Below, in pieces: positions 46,701 to 59,740 of a DNA stretch of 64,000 nt. Under the pieces are notes generated by a model. The model was not told the origin of the DNA, made no database searches, and saw only the letters and a list, made by a program, of their open reading frames with translations. This stretch comes from Platerodrilus igneus. Taxonomy: Eukaryota; Arthropoda; Insecta; Coleoptera; Lycidae. Every line of letters starts with the position of its first letter. Position 1 is the first letter of the stretch. Made by a program: the position numbers and the translations under genes. Location: assembly GCA_036346225.1 (NCBI GenBank), contig JARFIW010001110.1:558001-622000 (forward strand). Direction: 5' to 3'.

Positions 46701-47110
46701 CCACCTCCACATCCACATCCACCTCCACCTCCACCTCCACCTCCACCTCCACCTCCACCTCCACCTCCACCTCCACCTCCACCTCCACCTCCACCTCCAC
46801 CTCCACCTCCACCTCCACCTCCACCTCCACCTCCACCTCCACCTCCACCTCCACCTCCACCTCCACCTCCACCTCCACCTCCACCTCCACCTCCACCTCC
46901 ACCTCCACCTCCACCTCCACCTCCACCTCCACCTCCACCTCCACCTCCACCTCCACCTCCACCTCCACCTCTACCTCCACCTCCACCTCCACCTCCACCT
47001 CTACCTCTACCTCCACCCCCACCTCTACCTCCACCTCCACCTCCACCTCTACCTCTACCTTCACCTCCACTTCCACCCCCACCTCTCCACCTCCTCCTCC
47101 ACCGGCACTT
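46701..47110. repeat. (CCACCT)n hexanucleotide array
   Basis: A near-perfect 6-bp repeat over about 300 bp (46720-46970 is almost uninterrupted), decaying into CCACTT and CTACCT variants up to about 47150. The minus strand is (AGGTGG)n, purine-rich with regularly spaced GG pairs. The long Val-Glu frame opposite is repeat translation, not a protein. Confidence 0.95.
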
Positions 47111-47150
47111 CCACCTCCACCTCCACCACCACTTCCACTTTCACACTTTT

Positions 47151-49119
47151 ACATCTCCATGCAACATATATCCACTTCCACCTCAACATCCCTCCATCTC
47201 CACCTCCACATTCCTTGTCGTGTTTCTCCATTCCTCCACACAGCTCCATCTACCACCACCCACCACCATATAAATCCACTTCTATTCACCCATTTCACTT
47301 TCAACTCCACATCCCTCCACCTTCGCATTCCCCCACCACCTTTCTAAAGCATTATATCTAGTTAATAAAACTACGAATATAAATTTAAAGATATTTTTAT
47401 TCTTAATAAAATACAAACGCCTTGCCATTATTATTCCATTTTCCCCTTGTAAGAATAAAATTTTATTGAAGTGTCAATGTTTACACAACAGTTTGGGACA
47501 AAATCCAATAGCTAATGTATTCAATACTGGTACAACTAGATTAAAGTACTGGAAATTTACTCAAATTAGCAAAAAATGCTACCTGATACTTTAATATCAA
47601 ATTGCTGCTACCCTCTAACCAGTTACTTTAATTTCATAAGTTATCGAAATTCATTTGCGGTACTTTAAACATACAAAGCTAGTTATCTGAAAACTGCTTT
47701 TTCCCAATTGGCCACTATAGAAATCGGTGAACGTTATGTTCAGATGCATACAGTTTCTGTTCATATACAGCAGTGGCTATACCTCACAGGTGTGGGCCGA
47801 ATCTCCAGAGCTGAAACAAAATTACCACATAACCATATTATGGTACTCCAACATAACAATACTACAGCACTACAATATGACAACAATACAGTACTACAAC
47901 AACAATTACAACCCTAAAATAAGTGAACTATATTGGTTTTCATTCAGACCAATTAATGACCTACCGTTTGAATAATGGGCTCAGAGCATCAACAATAATG
48001 GCGGGAAGTGATGACCTGCTTGGCAAATAAATGTGTGACCTGCAAGATAACAGGTGTAAAACTTAACACATTTAAATATTATTATTAAGCATGCCTTGTG
48101 CTTGTAATACTCATCTAAAAGAAAATAGGCAAATAAAACGTACACCAACTTTTTGCCTTTAAACTATACTGACCATGAAATCCCGAATTAAATCAAATGA
48201 ACTTAACAATTTGTTCAAACATCAAAAGCCATTGCAACGAAACAAATAACATAAAACAAACGAACTTAATTTCTTTGAAATAGCGTAAATGATACATAGA
48301 CGTCGCGATAGGGAAATTAAATAGTATAAAAATAAAGGTGAGCCTTACGGAAAATTAAACTGTAACAATGGCACCAAATATGGGACCACGATTAATCGCT
48401 TGAAAAAATGCCAAATCAGGCATGGTGTGTAGCATCGTCTCAAGATTTTTTCAGGTGCAATGTGCGTTGATTAATTGTCGCTTCTAGTACAAAGAGCTAG
48501 AGAAAAAAATGGTTGTTTGAACACTTATCTATAAGATGGTTTTTCAAGTTTCCGATTGGATTTCTGTATTTCTTCAGGTGCCATGGACCTTTTTCAAAAG
48601 TAGTGGTCGTCATAGGAAAGGCATTTCTCTGCTAAATGTGTTGTAGGTTGTGCTGAGTTCGCTATTTAAATAAAACAATGACGTGTTTCTAAACCAAAAT
48701 ACAATAACAAAGAGCTTCAAGATTTTACAACATGCTGTAAAATAATGTACCGAACTGAGGGAGTGATTGGCTCTTCAAAACGCTTGTATTGTTTAACGCT
48801 GAACATGAATACCAAGTGGAAAATTTTCTTGGAGTGCTGTAGGTAATTTCCAATGAAAGTACCACCTAACAATCGTGTTGTGTGGCTGCAATCGTTTTAG
48901 AAACTGAAAATGAATTTTGCTGCAGTTGTGTTTGTTGGTAATTTGTAAAGAGAAAACCACAAGTTATCTTTACTATTATTTTTGCAGCGCCCCAGATTGG
49001 TTTATTGTTCCCTTCACAACCATACAACGATTAAATGAATGATCCGTTTTTGAGAATACAAAAAATTGGTAAAATAAATATAAGCCATTTAATTACGGGG
49101 TAAATATGGAAGTATTGGA
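47151..49119. other. Non-coding interval
   Basis: No supported gene. Contains imperfect ACA/ACT trinucleotide-rich sequence near 47850-47910. Confidence 0.4.
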
Positions 49120-49279
49120 AGTTATAAGAATAAAAATAGCATTAGACAGAAAGCATAAATAGAGCTAGCATTGACTTTAGTAGTTAGATCGTTACGCGCA
49201 TTGCAAATTGTAAGACGTATTAACGTTTCTTCTGTGAATAAAATTTGTTTCAATCCTTTTGAGAGAGGCCCACATAATT
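49120..49279 (+). repeat. Errantivirus-like 5' LTR
   Basis: Short LTR starting AGTTATAAG with a TATA-like GCATAAATAG (near 49153) and a polyadenylation signal GAATAAAATT (near 49237). Its right end, taken at TAATT before GGCGCAGCGGG, is uncertain because the 3' LTR diverges after CAATCTTTT. Confidence 0.65.
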
Positions 49280-49296
49280 GGCGCAGCGGGAGGATG
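49279..49296 (+). promoter_or_regulatory. Primer-binding site of the errantivirus-like element
   Basis: TGGCGCAGCGGGAGGATG follows the LTR. It resembles the TGGCGCAGTCGGTAGGA-type site of 17.6/297-like elements, usually assigned to tRNA-Ser. Confidence 0.6.
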
Positions 49297-49656
49297 GCTT
49301 TGACAATTTTTGAAAACAAAAATTGCTCCGTTTTTACGGTTTGCAAAACAGAACTTCGAAAGTAAACGGGATTATTGCGCATGTACATCGCTAGTACAGT
49401 AGCCTTTCGTATATTGTCTATAAAGTGATTCATACATTAGACGAGCGAAAATTGTTTGAGGCCGTGATAGCTTTTGGATGATCAACAGTGAGTGTCTCTT
49501 GGAAACGGAAACGATTCACAACAACAAGAAACCTAAGCGAATATTAGGACATGAAGATGCATATGGCATTAATGTAAGCAGATTTTAAATTCCTCTTGGT
49601 TTTCCTATTAAGATTATTGAATTTATATGTAATTGATTGATTATTGATTATGATTT

Positions 49657-51045
49657 ATGAGTGATAATGAGATAGCTGATTTAATAAACCAATTTCAAGG
49701 TTTCAATTTAATAAATTCTGAATTTGAGACATAACAATTCAGATAGAATAAATAATCAATTTGAAACACCACGTGATCGAGATACTTTAGGTAATTTAAG
49801 AGACTTTCAGAGTAACCTAAGTAATACAACTAATTTAAATATAGTAAGTAATCTTAAAAACCCAAAAATGGCAAACGGGCACACGAATTATCAACTATTG
49901 AAACTTCATTTACATGCCACATAATGTTATGATGGCAACTCGCACACGTTAACAATTTTTATATCTAACTGTGAAGCTTTAATCAACAATTTTGCCAGTC
50001 AAACTGATGTACAATTTAATAATTTTCTACTTAGAGCAATTATTAGCAAATTAATTAGTAGAGCACAAATATTAATCGGATCTTGGAACGAAATAAAAGA
50101 CTCGCTAATTTTATCATTTGGTGATCAAAGAGATATTGATTGTCTTGTTCAAATTCTAATAAATTTACACCTTAATAGAAACGAAAGCCCCTACAATTTT
50201 GGGATGCGACGTGTCAGGACCCTAGCAGCTTAATACTGTCAAAACTAAATTCATTAACTGTTTCAGCTGATAAACTTAAAATACGCCTAAAAAACTACGA
50301 CGATTTCGCATTAAAAACTTACATCCGCGGCTTACCATTATCAATTTAAACAAATGTAAGATTAAGAAATTCGGATAGTTTAAAAAGGGCAATGGGTCTG
50401 GCTATTGAAGAAGAAAACTTTTTATATAGTACGCAAAAAGTCAACAACCTAAATTCAAACTCAAACTTTAGACCGGACACGAGATTCACTCCAAACTGAA
50501 ATAATACGCACAGTAGTAATTATTTTCACAATAAGCCCAGTTTTATAAACCCAAATTCCAAAAACGTTCAGACTCCGTCTGATGGTCGTGCACCGCAAGC
50601 GCACAATCAATTCTCCAACTCAAATACACGTAATACACGTAATACCCAAAATACATTTAGTCCAAGCCCGCCTTTAAATTACAGATTCTCAGCACAAAAT
50701 ATTTCTCCGTAACACAACAGACCAAATTTTGGCATTTCATCTCAAAGATTTAACCAAAGTCAAATAAGTTGCCCCAAAATTTTGTTATAGCGGAGCCAAT
50801 GGACACATCTTCGGAAGTTTCATTCCCAGTACGAAACAATTCATAAAGAATGTTTTATCAGAATGTTAGCAATCCGAGCTTTAGGCAATCAGTCAGCAGA
50901 GATTACGGTGTGACCCCGAAAATCACACGCTTAACTTTAATTACAATCCTGATGATATGTATCACTACGATGAAGCTGTTCACGCGGATTCATTCAATCC
51001 TGCGCAAGCAGAGTGTTCAGATAACAATGGTGTGAATTTCATAAT
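49657..51045 (+). pseudogene. Errantivirus-like gag remnant
   Basis: ATG at 49657 opens MSDNEIADLINQFQGF but stops at 49732. Similarity continues in other frames: LTIFISNCEALINNFASQ at about 49950, RAQILIGSWNEIKDSL and SFGDQRDIDCLVQILINL at about 50060-50160, RNESPYNFGM, then IEEENFLYSTQKVNNLNSN near 50405. The C-terminal part is Asn/Pro-rich and has no zinc knuckle, as in 17.6/297/ZAM-like Gag. At least five frame breaks separate the pieces. Gag would form the particle core around the element's RNA. Confidence 0.7.
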
Positions 51046-54000
51046 ACTTCTAACACTGATAGAATTACTGCAAACGTAAATTTTCAAAAAACCTTACACA
51101 TAGACGTCATGAGATGATTGTTTTAAATGCTATCAAACACGACCTTCCATATGTAGTAATTAACCAAATTAATGCGAAATTCCTCATAGACATCGATAGC
51201 ACGCGTAGCTTAATGAATCCTGAAGTAGCGTATAACTTTTACCGAAATTATATTTATCCTGAAGTATTTAGCATCCAATCGGCGTACAACACTTCCCTGC
51301 ATAATGAAATTGCTCTCATACCATTATTCAAAGTTTTTAAATCCAAAGATTTTCATAAGTTTTACTTATTTCAAATTAGCAATGAATTTCAAGGAATTAT
51401 AGGCACTGATATACTTGTACAATTGAACTGTAAATTTGAGTAAAAATCAATTAATAACCCCTCATGCAATTATTCCCCTTAATTTAAGTGTACAATCTAA
51501 TACAAAAGAAATCCCTAATAGATTTAAAACGTATGTGTTTAGTATTCCTGTACGTTGTAAGCAAGTGACGAAAATTCCAGTAAAATTAGCTAACGGACTC
51601 GGTATTTTGAACTACGAAAACCTTGGGAATGGGACAGACATGCCGAAGGCCATGGTGAATGTTGTTAATTATTTTGCTACCACAACAATTACCAACGCGA
51701 ATGAAAACTACGGAAATCACAATAACTGAACCTCTAGATATTGAACCCATATACAAAGTTGACGTAAATTTTATTAAAATATTAGACGAAAATTTTGACT
51801 TGCAAAACTCCCACTCATATGACAACAAATTAAAGGAGAATCTGAAAAATCTTAGACTGGATCACTGTAATAAAGAAGAAAAAGACAAAATTAGGAAACT
51901 TTGTTTAGACTATCGTGACGTATTTTATTGCGAGGAAATCCTCCTCAGTTTTACGAGCGAAATTAAGCACAAGATTAATTTAAAAGACGAAGCGCCTATT
52001 TTTACAAGATCCTACCGTTTACCCGAAATTCGCCGTGACGAGGCCAAACGACAAATAAACAAAATGTTAGATCAAGGGATAATCGAGGACAGCGTATCGC
52101 CTTGATCATCACCAATCTGGATAATATAAAAAAAAAAAACTGGACGCGTCCAGACAAAAAAATTTGTTATTGACTACCGGAAGCTTAACGAAAAGACAAT
52201 TTCCGACAAGTACCCTTTGCCAAATATCAACCAAATTTTAGACAAACTTGGTCGAGCAAACTATTTTATCACCCTGGACCTTGCCAGCAGATATTTTCAA
52301 ATTGAGATGCACGCCCATGACGTACAAAAGACTACTTTTACAACTCCACAAGGACACTTTTAATTTAAACGTATGCCCATGGGAATGGCCTACAGCTCAT
52401 CTACATTTCAAAGAGTTATGGACCGTATACTGAAAGGACTAGCCGACTAAATGTGCATATTTAGACGACTGTCTCGTATTTAGCTCATCCCCACAGAAAG
52501 ATTTAGGAAGACTAAAGACCGTTTTTGATAGTTTCCAGACCTGCAGAAATATTCTGACCAACAATCCGATACTTCAATACCAAGATTTTGCTGAACCTTT
52601 CAATTTGACCACAGACGCTAGCAATTACGCATTAGGAGCAGTATTATCTCAAGGAAACGTACCAAATGGTAGACCAGTTGCATACTCATCGCCAACGTTA
52701 AATGAAACCGAAACAAGGTACACTACAGTTGAAAAGGAACTGCTGGCAATGGTTTGGGCAACTAAACATTGGACGAAAGTTTTTTATTTATACTGACCAC
52801 AAACCACTGACATGGCTTTTCAATCTTAAAGACAGTAACTCAAAATTAACTAGATGGAGAATTAAACTTTAGAGAACGATTACAAAATTGTTTACAAGAA
52901 AGAAAAGTCCAATACAAACGCAGACAGTTTGTCTCGCATTTCAGTAAACGCTTTAGAAAGTGGATCACTTTTCAACGATACTGATGACGTTGACGACTAC
53001 ATTAATGAATTTCTAAGAAGCATAGGTGATTTTACACAAGATGAAAGCCAACTAGAAAACCTAATTCATGATTTAACACTAGATACCTCAGAACCAAAAC
53101 AAATAATACATATTCCATACAATCCCGGTACCTCAACGCAGCATTCTGCTTCAAACGACAATTTGAACCAAGGAATTCCAATTCTGGACGAAATAATAAA
53201 CGACAAAACAAGACAAATATTAACTTATCCCAATTTATATTTCAATGCTGACGTCTCACTAGAGGAGCAAGGTCACAAAATTATAAAACTAAAAATACCC
53301 GAAGTTGATAACGAGAAATCAGTCTTGGACTTTCTGATTAAATATACTAACCCAAATAACACATTTCACATGCACTTCAATAAAGAGAATTTATACCACG
53401 ATTTTAATAATGTATACCGAAAGCATTCTTCAGAAAACGGACTAAAATTGATTAAATGTAACAAATTGGTAAATACAGTAACGGACTTGGAAGATCAAAC
53501 TATTTTAATTAAAACCCACCATGAAGGAAAACCACTCATCGTGGAATAGGGGAAACATATCAGAGATTAAAGAAACATTATTATTGGAAAAATATGAAAA
53601 TCACTATATCAAATTTTATCAACAATTGTAATCTTTACCAGAAAACAAATACGCGAGAAAGACTCCTTATACGCCTATGATATTAACTGAGACCGCTTCA
53701 AAACCATTTGAAATCGTTCATATAGACGTGTTTACTTTTGACGGCAAAAACTACCTAACATTAGTGGATGCTTTTACCAAATTAGCGCAAGCTATAATCG
53801 TGGAAGGAAAAACCGAAATCCATATCAGCCAAGCCCTAATTAAATATTTTACATCATATAGAATTCCTCAGACTATTGTGGTAGACAGAGGTACAGAGTT
53901 TAATAACTCTACAGTTTACATAAAATCAATGTACACTTTACCACAAGTAGGCATCATGAGTCCAATTCTATAGTAGAACGTACATACTCCACCCTAATTC

Positions 54001-54546
54001 AGCACTTACGACCCTTAAGAGAGATTTACTCTGATGGAGATGATTTAATGAATTATGTCATAATAGGTTATAATAATTCTGTACACTGTGCAACAAATTT
54101 TACCCCAATTGAATTGACATTTGGCCACACAAGTTCCAGAGACCCGAATGAAATATTTTCACCTCCCACCTTTTATTCGGATTATGTTAGTAATCACAAA
54201 GAAACGTTTATAAGAAATTAAGTGATGGATTGATCGAAAAGAAAGAGAATACTGTAGCTAAGAGAAATACAGACGGGCCAAGCAAGCTAGGATTTAAAGT
54301 TGATCAAGTAGTTTATAAGAAAAATCCTAAAAAAAACGGAATAAAAAAAAGATGTTTTTGGGACCCTATAAAGTTTTTAGAATATTATATAAGAAAAAAG
54401 TAGAAACAGTAAAAGAAAAGGTAAAGGACAATCGAACGTGTTTCATTAAAGAAATTATACATATTCAAGAATTAAAGAAACTTCCTGTTACAGGTTACTT
54501 TTTTGGACAACCGCCAGACGAACCAGGGCCGAATTCCATAATTTAA
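51046..54546 (+). pseudogene. Errantivirus-like pol remnant (protease, RT, RNase H, integrase)
   Basis: Protease (51114-51443): the usual LIDTGST reads LIDIDST, so the active-site Gly is lost. RT (about 51960-52500): KFVIDYRKLNEKTISDKYP, YFITLDLAS and the AYLDDCLVF catalytic motif are present in shifting frames. Only about 60 bp separate the region after YLDD from ILTNNPILQYQDF, so the RT thumb/connection is deleted. RNase H (about 52560-52870): LTTDASNYALGAVLSQG and [14 protein letters not shown]. Tether 52929-53549, then the zinc-binding HH..CC region in broken frames. Integrase core 53677-54000: IVHIDVF, VDRGTEF and, in another frame, SIVERTYSTL, giving the D,D,E set. C-terminus 54352-54546 with GPYKVFRI. 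Not functional. Confidence 0.8.
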
Positions 54547-54551
54547 ACCAT

Positions 54552-55988
54552 AACCCCGGACTCCTTCCCATTCACTTAGGCACAGCTTAAATACAAACCA
54601 ACTACTGGACATTCTTCACATTTACGATTTAACAAACATTACTGATAACTTCGTTATATTGAAAGATCAATTCAAGAAAATACAAGATACACTTTTAAAA
54701 TCTCAAGAAGCTTCGGGCTCAATCAGACATTTCGTGACTCGTATCATAATACACAAATATTAGAAAGTAAAATTGATCACCAGTTGATCCAGTTGAACCA
54801 CTTTTGGAGTATGAGACCAAAAAGAACCCTTTTTAATGGTGTAGGCACCGCTATTAAATTTTTTACTGGTAATCTAGATTGCAATGATGCTGAAAGATAC
54901 AACGAAGCAATTTCATCCCTCATTAATAATCAGAATAAAATTAAAAGTCTAGTTAATCACCAAATTACTATTCTTGAAACGTCTCTTAGGAATTATGAAA
55001 ACAATTCTAAAATTTTGAATCACAATCAGAACATACTAAAAACTCGTATAGAAGAAATTTCGAAAGTAATAAAAAATTTACATATTTCAAAATTAGAAAC
55101 CTTTCACCATTTCGCTTTGGAACGGTTAGCCTCGCAGTTTTCCACGAGTTTTCAAATCAGCTATGATGTATTGGAAAGAATAGAAGCTGCCGTTAGCTTT
55201 TCCAAGCTGAACGTTTTTCACAACGCCATAGCAGACCCACATGAACTGCTCTCTGAATTATTATCAGCCAATAAGCAATTGAACGACAACAAATTTCTCT
55301 TTGATATATTAATACAAAATATTTTACTATATGAGAAAGTTGTTACAATTAAAAGCTACAGCAAAAACAACACTGTAGTATTTGCTTTGGAAATACTAAT
55401 TGTAGATATTCACGATTATAAATTCTATCATTTGTACTCCTTACCAACTCCCTCTTTAAATTACTTCAAGGTGATAATCCCACAATCAAAATATCTGTTA
55501 CTAAATGACCAATCATATGCCTTTTCCGACGTCAACTTCCATGCTGTTGCTCAAGAAAGATTTATTTGTCAAGACGTTTAAGTAGAAGAGACCAACGAAA
55601 ATTCACCCTGTGAAGTTCAATTAATAAAGTATTCCCAGAATGTAAATGTGCCACAAAATATCTTTAATCATCAGTAAGATAAAAATACAGAAATTGGAGG
55701 ACAACAAATGGATTGCCATAATACATAAAAACACGGTTGCTATTCAAAAGTGTGGAGCAGACCAAGACAATGTCCTTCTCAACGGTAGCTATCTGATACA
55801 ACTTAAAAACCAGTGTGAAATTTTAATCAACCAATTAATGCTAAGAACTTTTATTAGTGAAGCGCCCATGTCTAAAGTTATGGAATTACCTTATGCAAAT
55901 TCAAAACTAAATAGTGAAATAACAGTGAGCAACAACATTAAACCTATAGAATTAGATCCTGTACGTTTAGACGAAATAAGTAGTGTTT
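54552..55988 (+). pseudogene. Errantivirus-like env (F-type), first segment
   Basis: After the pol stop, degenerate frames lead into a 265-codon open stretch (54784-55581). It contains the furin-type site RPKR followed by a hydrophobic fusion-peptide-like segment (LFNGVGTAIKFFTGNLD). A long helical, Asn/Gln-rich region with repeated N-x-x-N-x-I-L patterns follows. A second open stretch (55646-56092) carries cysteines and continues to the edge of the Helitron-type insertion at 55993. Errantivirus Env belongs to the baculovirus F-like class I fusion proteins. A signal peptide is not recognisable, and stops between segments show decay. Confidence 0.7.
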
Positions 55989-56092
55989 ATAGGGGGGCAC
56001 GGCAGTGCCTCCGCCAAGTCGAGCGCGAAGCAAACACTGCCGTACCAGCCTTTACTGGAACCATTTTGCCGCATTTTCAGGCCCCTATTTGA

Positions 56093-57204
56093 GTACCTCT
56101 AGATAAGACCAGAACGCAGAAATTTTTGTCATCCAGTAAGCCATAATCACATACTTAAAATCCAAAATTCCAAGTCTGTAGGTTATTTATTTCCGAAGTT
56201 AAGCGAAAGCAAAGTTTCGCATTTATGACACTCACTCACTCACTCATGATCATCAGAATAGCAATAGTACTTCCCATAAACTCAGAAAGCTGAAATTTGG
56301 TACAGAGTTAGGGTTTAATGGCCACATAAAGGGAAAACTATAAAAACTAGGATAATCTAAGAACTGGGGTACCTGGTGATCCTGATTAGAAAACACAAGA
56401 TCCCAACCAAACTATTAGAAGAGATCGACATACCGCCTTTACAAAAAATATTCAACTTGGTGGGCCGCTTTATTTGATGTCAAAAATCGAAGGTCTGAAG
56501 TATCTGATGAAGAACCCTCAGCTGTATTAGAGATATGGTAATGCCCCCTTCTACTATTGGTACATAAAAAAATCGACCGTCATTGCAAAAATCCAGCGTA
56601 GTGGGACACATCTTTTAATTTAATCTAGCCTATAGCGTCCCACTGCTGGGCGAATACCTCCCCTTCTGCTTTTAATACTCATATAAATAAAAAGTAAAGG
56701 CAAACTCTGGATAAGACTAGACTGGCTTTTATACTTATACTTACAAATTTACAAGAAGAAATAGTCGAACGATTAATTTTATTCTACTCGAACATTACAC
56801 AAATTAAATAAACAAATTACACTAAAATATTAATTTCGCTCAAAATTTGCTCAAAATATAATGAATTGGACTAAGAGTGGCGGTGATACCCGCACACGTC
56901 GCTAAATGGTGCTCACTGTATTTTAAAACGCGCTTACGTTTTGTTATTCCGATAACCTTATATGTCGAAGTGGCAACCGGCCGCGTTACAGTCGTTTACG
57001 ACATTCTTCTACTGCCCTTGAAAACGTTTCCTTGGGATTAGGAGGGATTATTTGCATTTCGTTGATTTCGCTTATTATTTCGTGAGGTTTGCTAAGGTTA
57101 ATTAGCAGGTTGTTATTATAACAATTCGAAGATTTGAATAGGTTAGGAATTTTATGATTAGTGACGGATTACTGATTATTACTTAACTATTAGTTTTAAA
57201 AATG
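56093..57204. other. 5' non-coding part of the Helitron-type element
   Basis: Holds CACTCACTCACTCACTCATG at about 56230, followed by AGAAAGCTGAAATTTGGTAC, a layout I associate with insect Helitron-type repeats. GCGTCCCACTGCTGGG at 56635-56650 is a fragment common in insect (notably lepidopteran) repeats. Sequence from about 56660 to 57204 may be a further insertion that removed the helicase Walker A region; its ends were not resolved. Confidence 0.4.
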
Positions 57205-58285
57205 TTGCTATTACTGCCCCGACTAGAATTGCAGCATTTAACGTAAACGGATTAACTGTTCACAGATTACTACAACTGCCCGTAGAGCATAAACAAACTC
57301 CTAAATACAAACCGCTTTCAGACGAAGTACTTCAAGTTTTAAGGACAGACTTAAAAACTGTCGAATTATTTATTATAGATTAAGTGTCTATCATATCTAA
57401 TGTAACTTTAGCCTACATAAATCTTCGTTTATGCGAAGTGTTTGATACTTCTGATGTAGAAGATGGTTGGTTTGGAAAAAACATATTTTAGTGCTTGTGG
57501 ATCTTTTGCAACTTCCACCCGTTAGAGAAAAGTCGCCATTTGAAAAACTAACCCCTTCAGAAATTAATAAACTTATAGGCTCCTTAAGTATTCCAAACTT
57601 ATGGGCTGAACTTTTTAGTTACGACGAACTTAAATTGAATATGAGACAGCTGGATGATTCTACGTTTGTAGAAATGTTAAAAAGAATCAGAGTAGGAGTG
57701 ACAACTCAATTAGACAGAGATATACTGTCTAACCGATTGATGCCTCTGCTCTCGCATTCCAATGAAGGAAGGTTAGTGGAAATAGCACAATGTTTGAGAG
57801 ACTTACCAGAAGATACTGTTTGTTTACTACCGACTAGAAATATGTGTATGCAGTTAAATAATGCTATGTTAAAAGCGATTCCGCACCCCAAAATAAAGTT
57901 AGTTGCTAAAGATTCCTTGGATTGTTCAAAATGTATGATAACGAAAGCCCGGGCGTGTTTCCAAAATATGAAGATGATGCGTCGATGACAGCTGGACTGG
58001 AAGAAACTATAATCATTAAAGAGGGAGCTAAACTAATGCTTAGGAGAAACATTGATGTTAGTTTAGGTTTAGTGAATGGGTCGATAGGCGTTGTACAAAA
58101 AGTTAGGTGGGGCCCGGAAGACCAAACAAAGCCTAAACAATTGGTAGTAAAATTTGCTAATAATTTGATTCACGAATTATTGCCTATTAAGTTAAAATTT
58201 GAGATCATATCCCGGGCATATGTGTACAGAGAACAATTTCCAATCTGTTTGGCGTATGCCCTAACAATTCACAAGAGCCAAGGTC
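57205..58285 (+). pseudogene. Helitron PIF1-type helicase, first part
   Basis: Similarity begins at motif Ia (VAITAPTRIAAFNVNGLT) near 57205; the preceding Walker A (GxxGxGKS) is gone. Walker B is mutated: IIDEVSMIS appears as IID-stop-VSIIS near 57375. Then DLLQLPPV at about 57495, the conserved NMRQLDD at about 57640, LLPTRNMCMQLNN at about 57825, TAGLEETIIIKEGAKLMLRR near 57990 and LAYALTIHKSQGL at about 58260, where it is cut by a solo LTR. These are superfamily 1B helicase motifs in the order of Helitron Rep-Hel proteins, which unwind DNA for rolling-circle transposition. Two frame changes plus stops make it inactive. Confidence 0.75.
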
Positions 58286-59740
58286 TGTTACGGCTACTTT
58301 TGATTTATAAGTGGCCTTCAATGTAATAATAAAATTGTGCCCTCGTCTAGCTCATATGAGGCCGCACAAAACTCTACACAAAAGGGGGGTAAGCTAGTGG
58401 GTTGACGCAAGAAAAGTTTTACAACACTTACAGGTTTAACGAATATATTTAATCAGTATAACATTAGGAGAAAACAAATTTGTTAGATTCTTACCTTATC
58501 TACTAATAACCAGCTGGTGTACGCCTGAACTTGTTTCTTAGAAGTACCTACAGAATTTACATTCAATATACGCATTTATACATATTGTAAAATGCAACAC
58601 AGTAAAACAATCTTATCAAGATGATCCAAGACTATTTATAATTACATAATATACCTTACTTTGCCTAAAGGATCTGCTCAGCTTGGCGACCTGAATATAC
58701 TTCGGTGGATACGGATGCACAGAATGGAATTGCAAGCAATCAATATACAACGAGAGCGTTGAATTTTGTAGCCACCACCAGGCTGCACGCACAGACTCCA
58801 ATTGCAAGGTTACTTTTAATTGCGACATGAACTTGAAATCTTATCCATAAGGTCGATTCCTATGAAAAAAATTTGCTAAAACAACTAACTAAGTTTGGGT
58901 GCAACACCCTTTTGTGTTATTATTAAAATTTTTTGTTGTTAATAAAAAACATATATACAAAAGTCAACAGCCATAGTTCTGTAATGCAACTTACACAAAT
59001 TAATTATTAGGAAGGTGAACACTGTATTTGAAAATTTCATGATTAATAAATTAATTAATTATTTTGATTTATTTACCTTTTCTGGATTGAAGCAATGATC
59101 AGAGAAGTGTAAGCGTTATAATAATTCTGCAGAAAAGGTTTCTTATAACGGCCTCTAGTCGCTGCCAACAATGGCGGTCAAAGTAGATTCGTAAAATCCC
59201 CAATAAACGGGTGGTCCAAGTTTCCAACGGCTAAACCACAAGCCAGACGATGTCTTCATACACCAAACGGAAACTCGTGTAAAAGTTGCAAGTATAAAAA
59301 TCCCAAATTGGAAAAGCTCAAACACAGCTTTCAAAAATACCTGAAACCACGTTTCTACTACGACCTTCTTGTCCAACAACGAACTTTCAAATGTCCCACC
59401 GACCATCCACGATCGCACCAGGTTGGCTGGTTACCGAAACACGAATTAGAACATTCAAAAATGACCAATCAATAATTAACACGCTCTAGTCAGATCGCTC
59501 AAATCCAATAACAATCGCGATTATACGGAATACACCACTCAAAACAAAAATACACTAGGCAACATTTTTAAGGAATGACCTCCAATTTCATTCACGATTA
59601 CCAATAAATAAGGCACGAAATTGATTGTATTCTTCGACTTATCAACCAGTGATAACAACAAGGACTTTGCATTAAATTACTAATGCAAATAATTGTATTT
59701 TTTGAAATGATTTTCTTAAAGTCAAAAATAACCTGTAACA
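58286..59740 (+). mobile_element. Solo LTR inserted in the helicase gene
   Basis: 1455 bp, starting TGTTACGGCTAC and ending AACCTGTAACA, flanked by GGTC (58282-58285 and 59741-59744). The helicase frame stops at KSQGL on the left and resumes with the next residues on the right. It belongs to a different family from the other LTRs in the window: no CCGATTGAG box is present. Orientation is arbitrary because both ends are TGTTAC-like. Confidence 0.85.

Noticed and set aside
46678..47082. 134-codon Val-Glu frame on the minus strand
   Set aside because: Pure translation of the (CCACCT)n array; no flanking coding signal.
58616..59418. Minus-strand frames inside the solo LTR at 58286-59740
   Set aside because: They lie within LTR sequence defined by target duplications and match no protein family I know.
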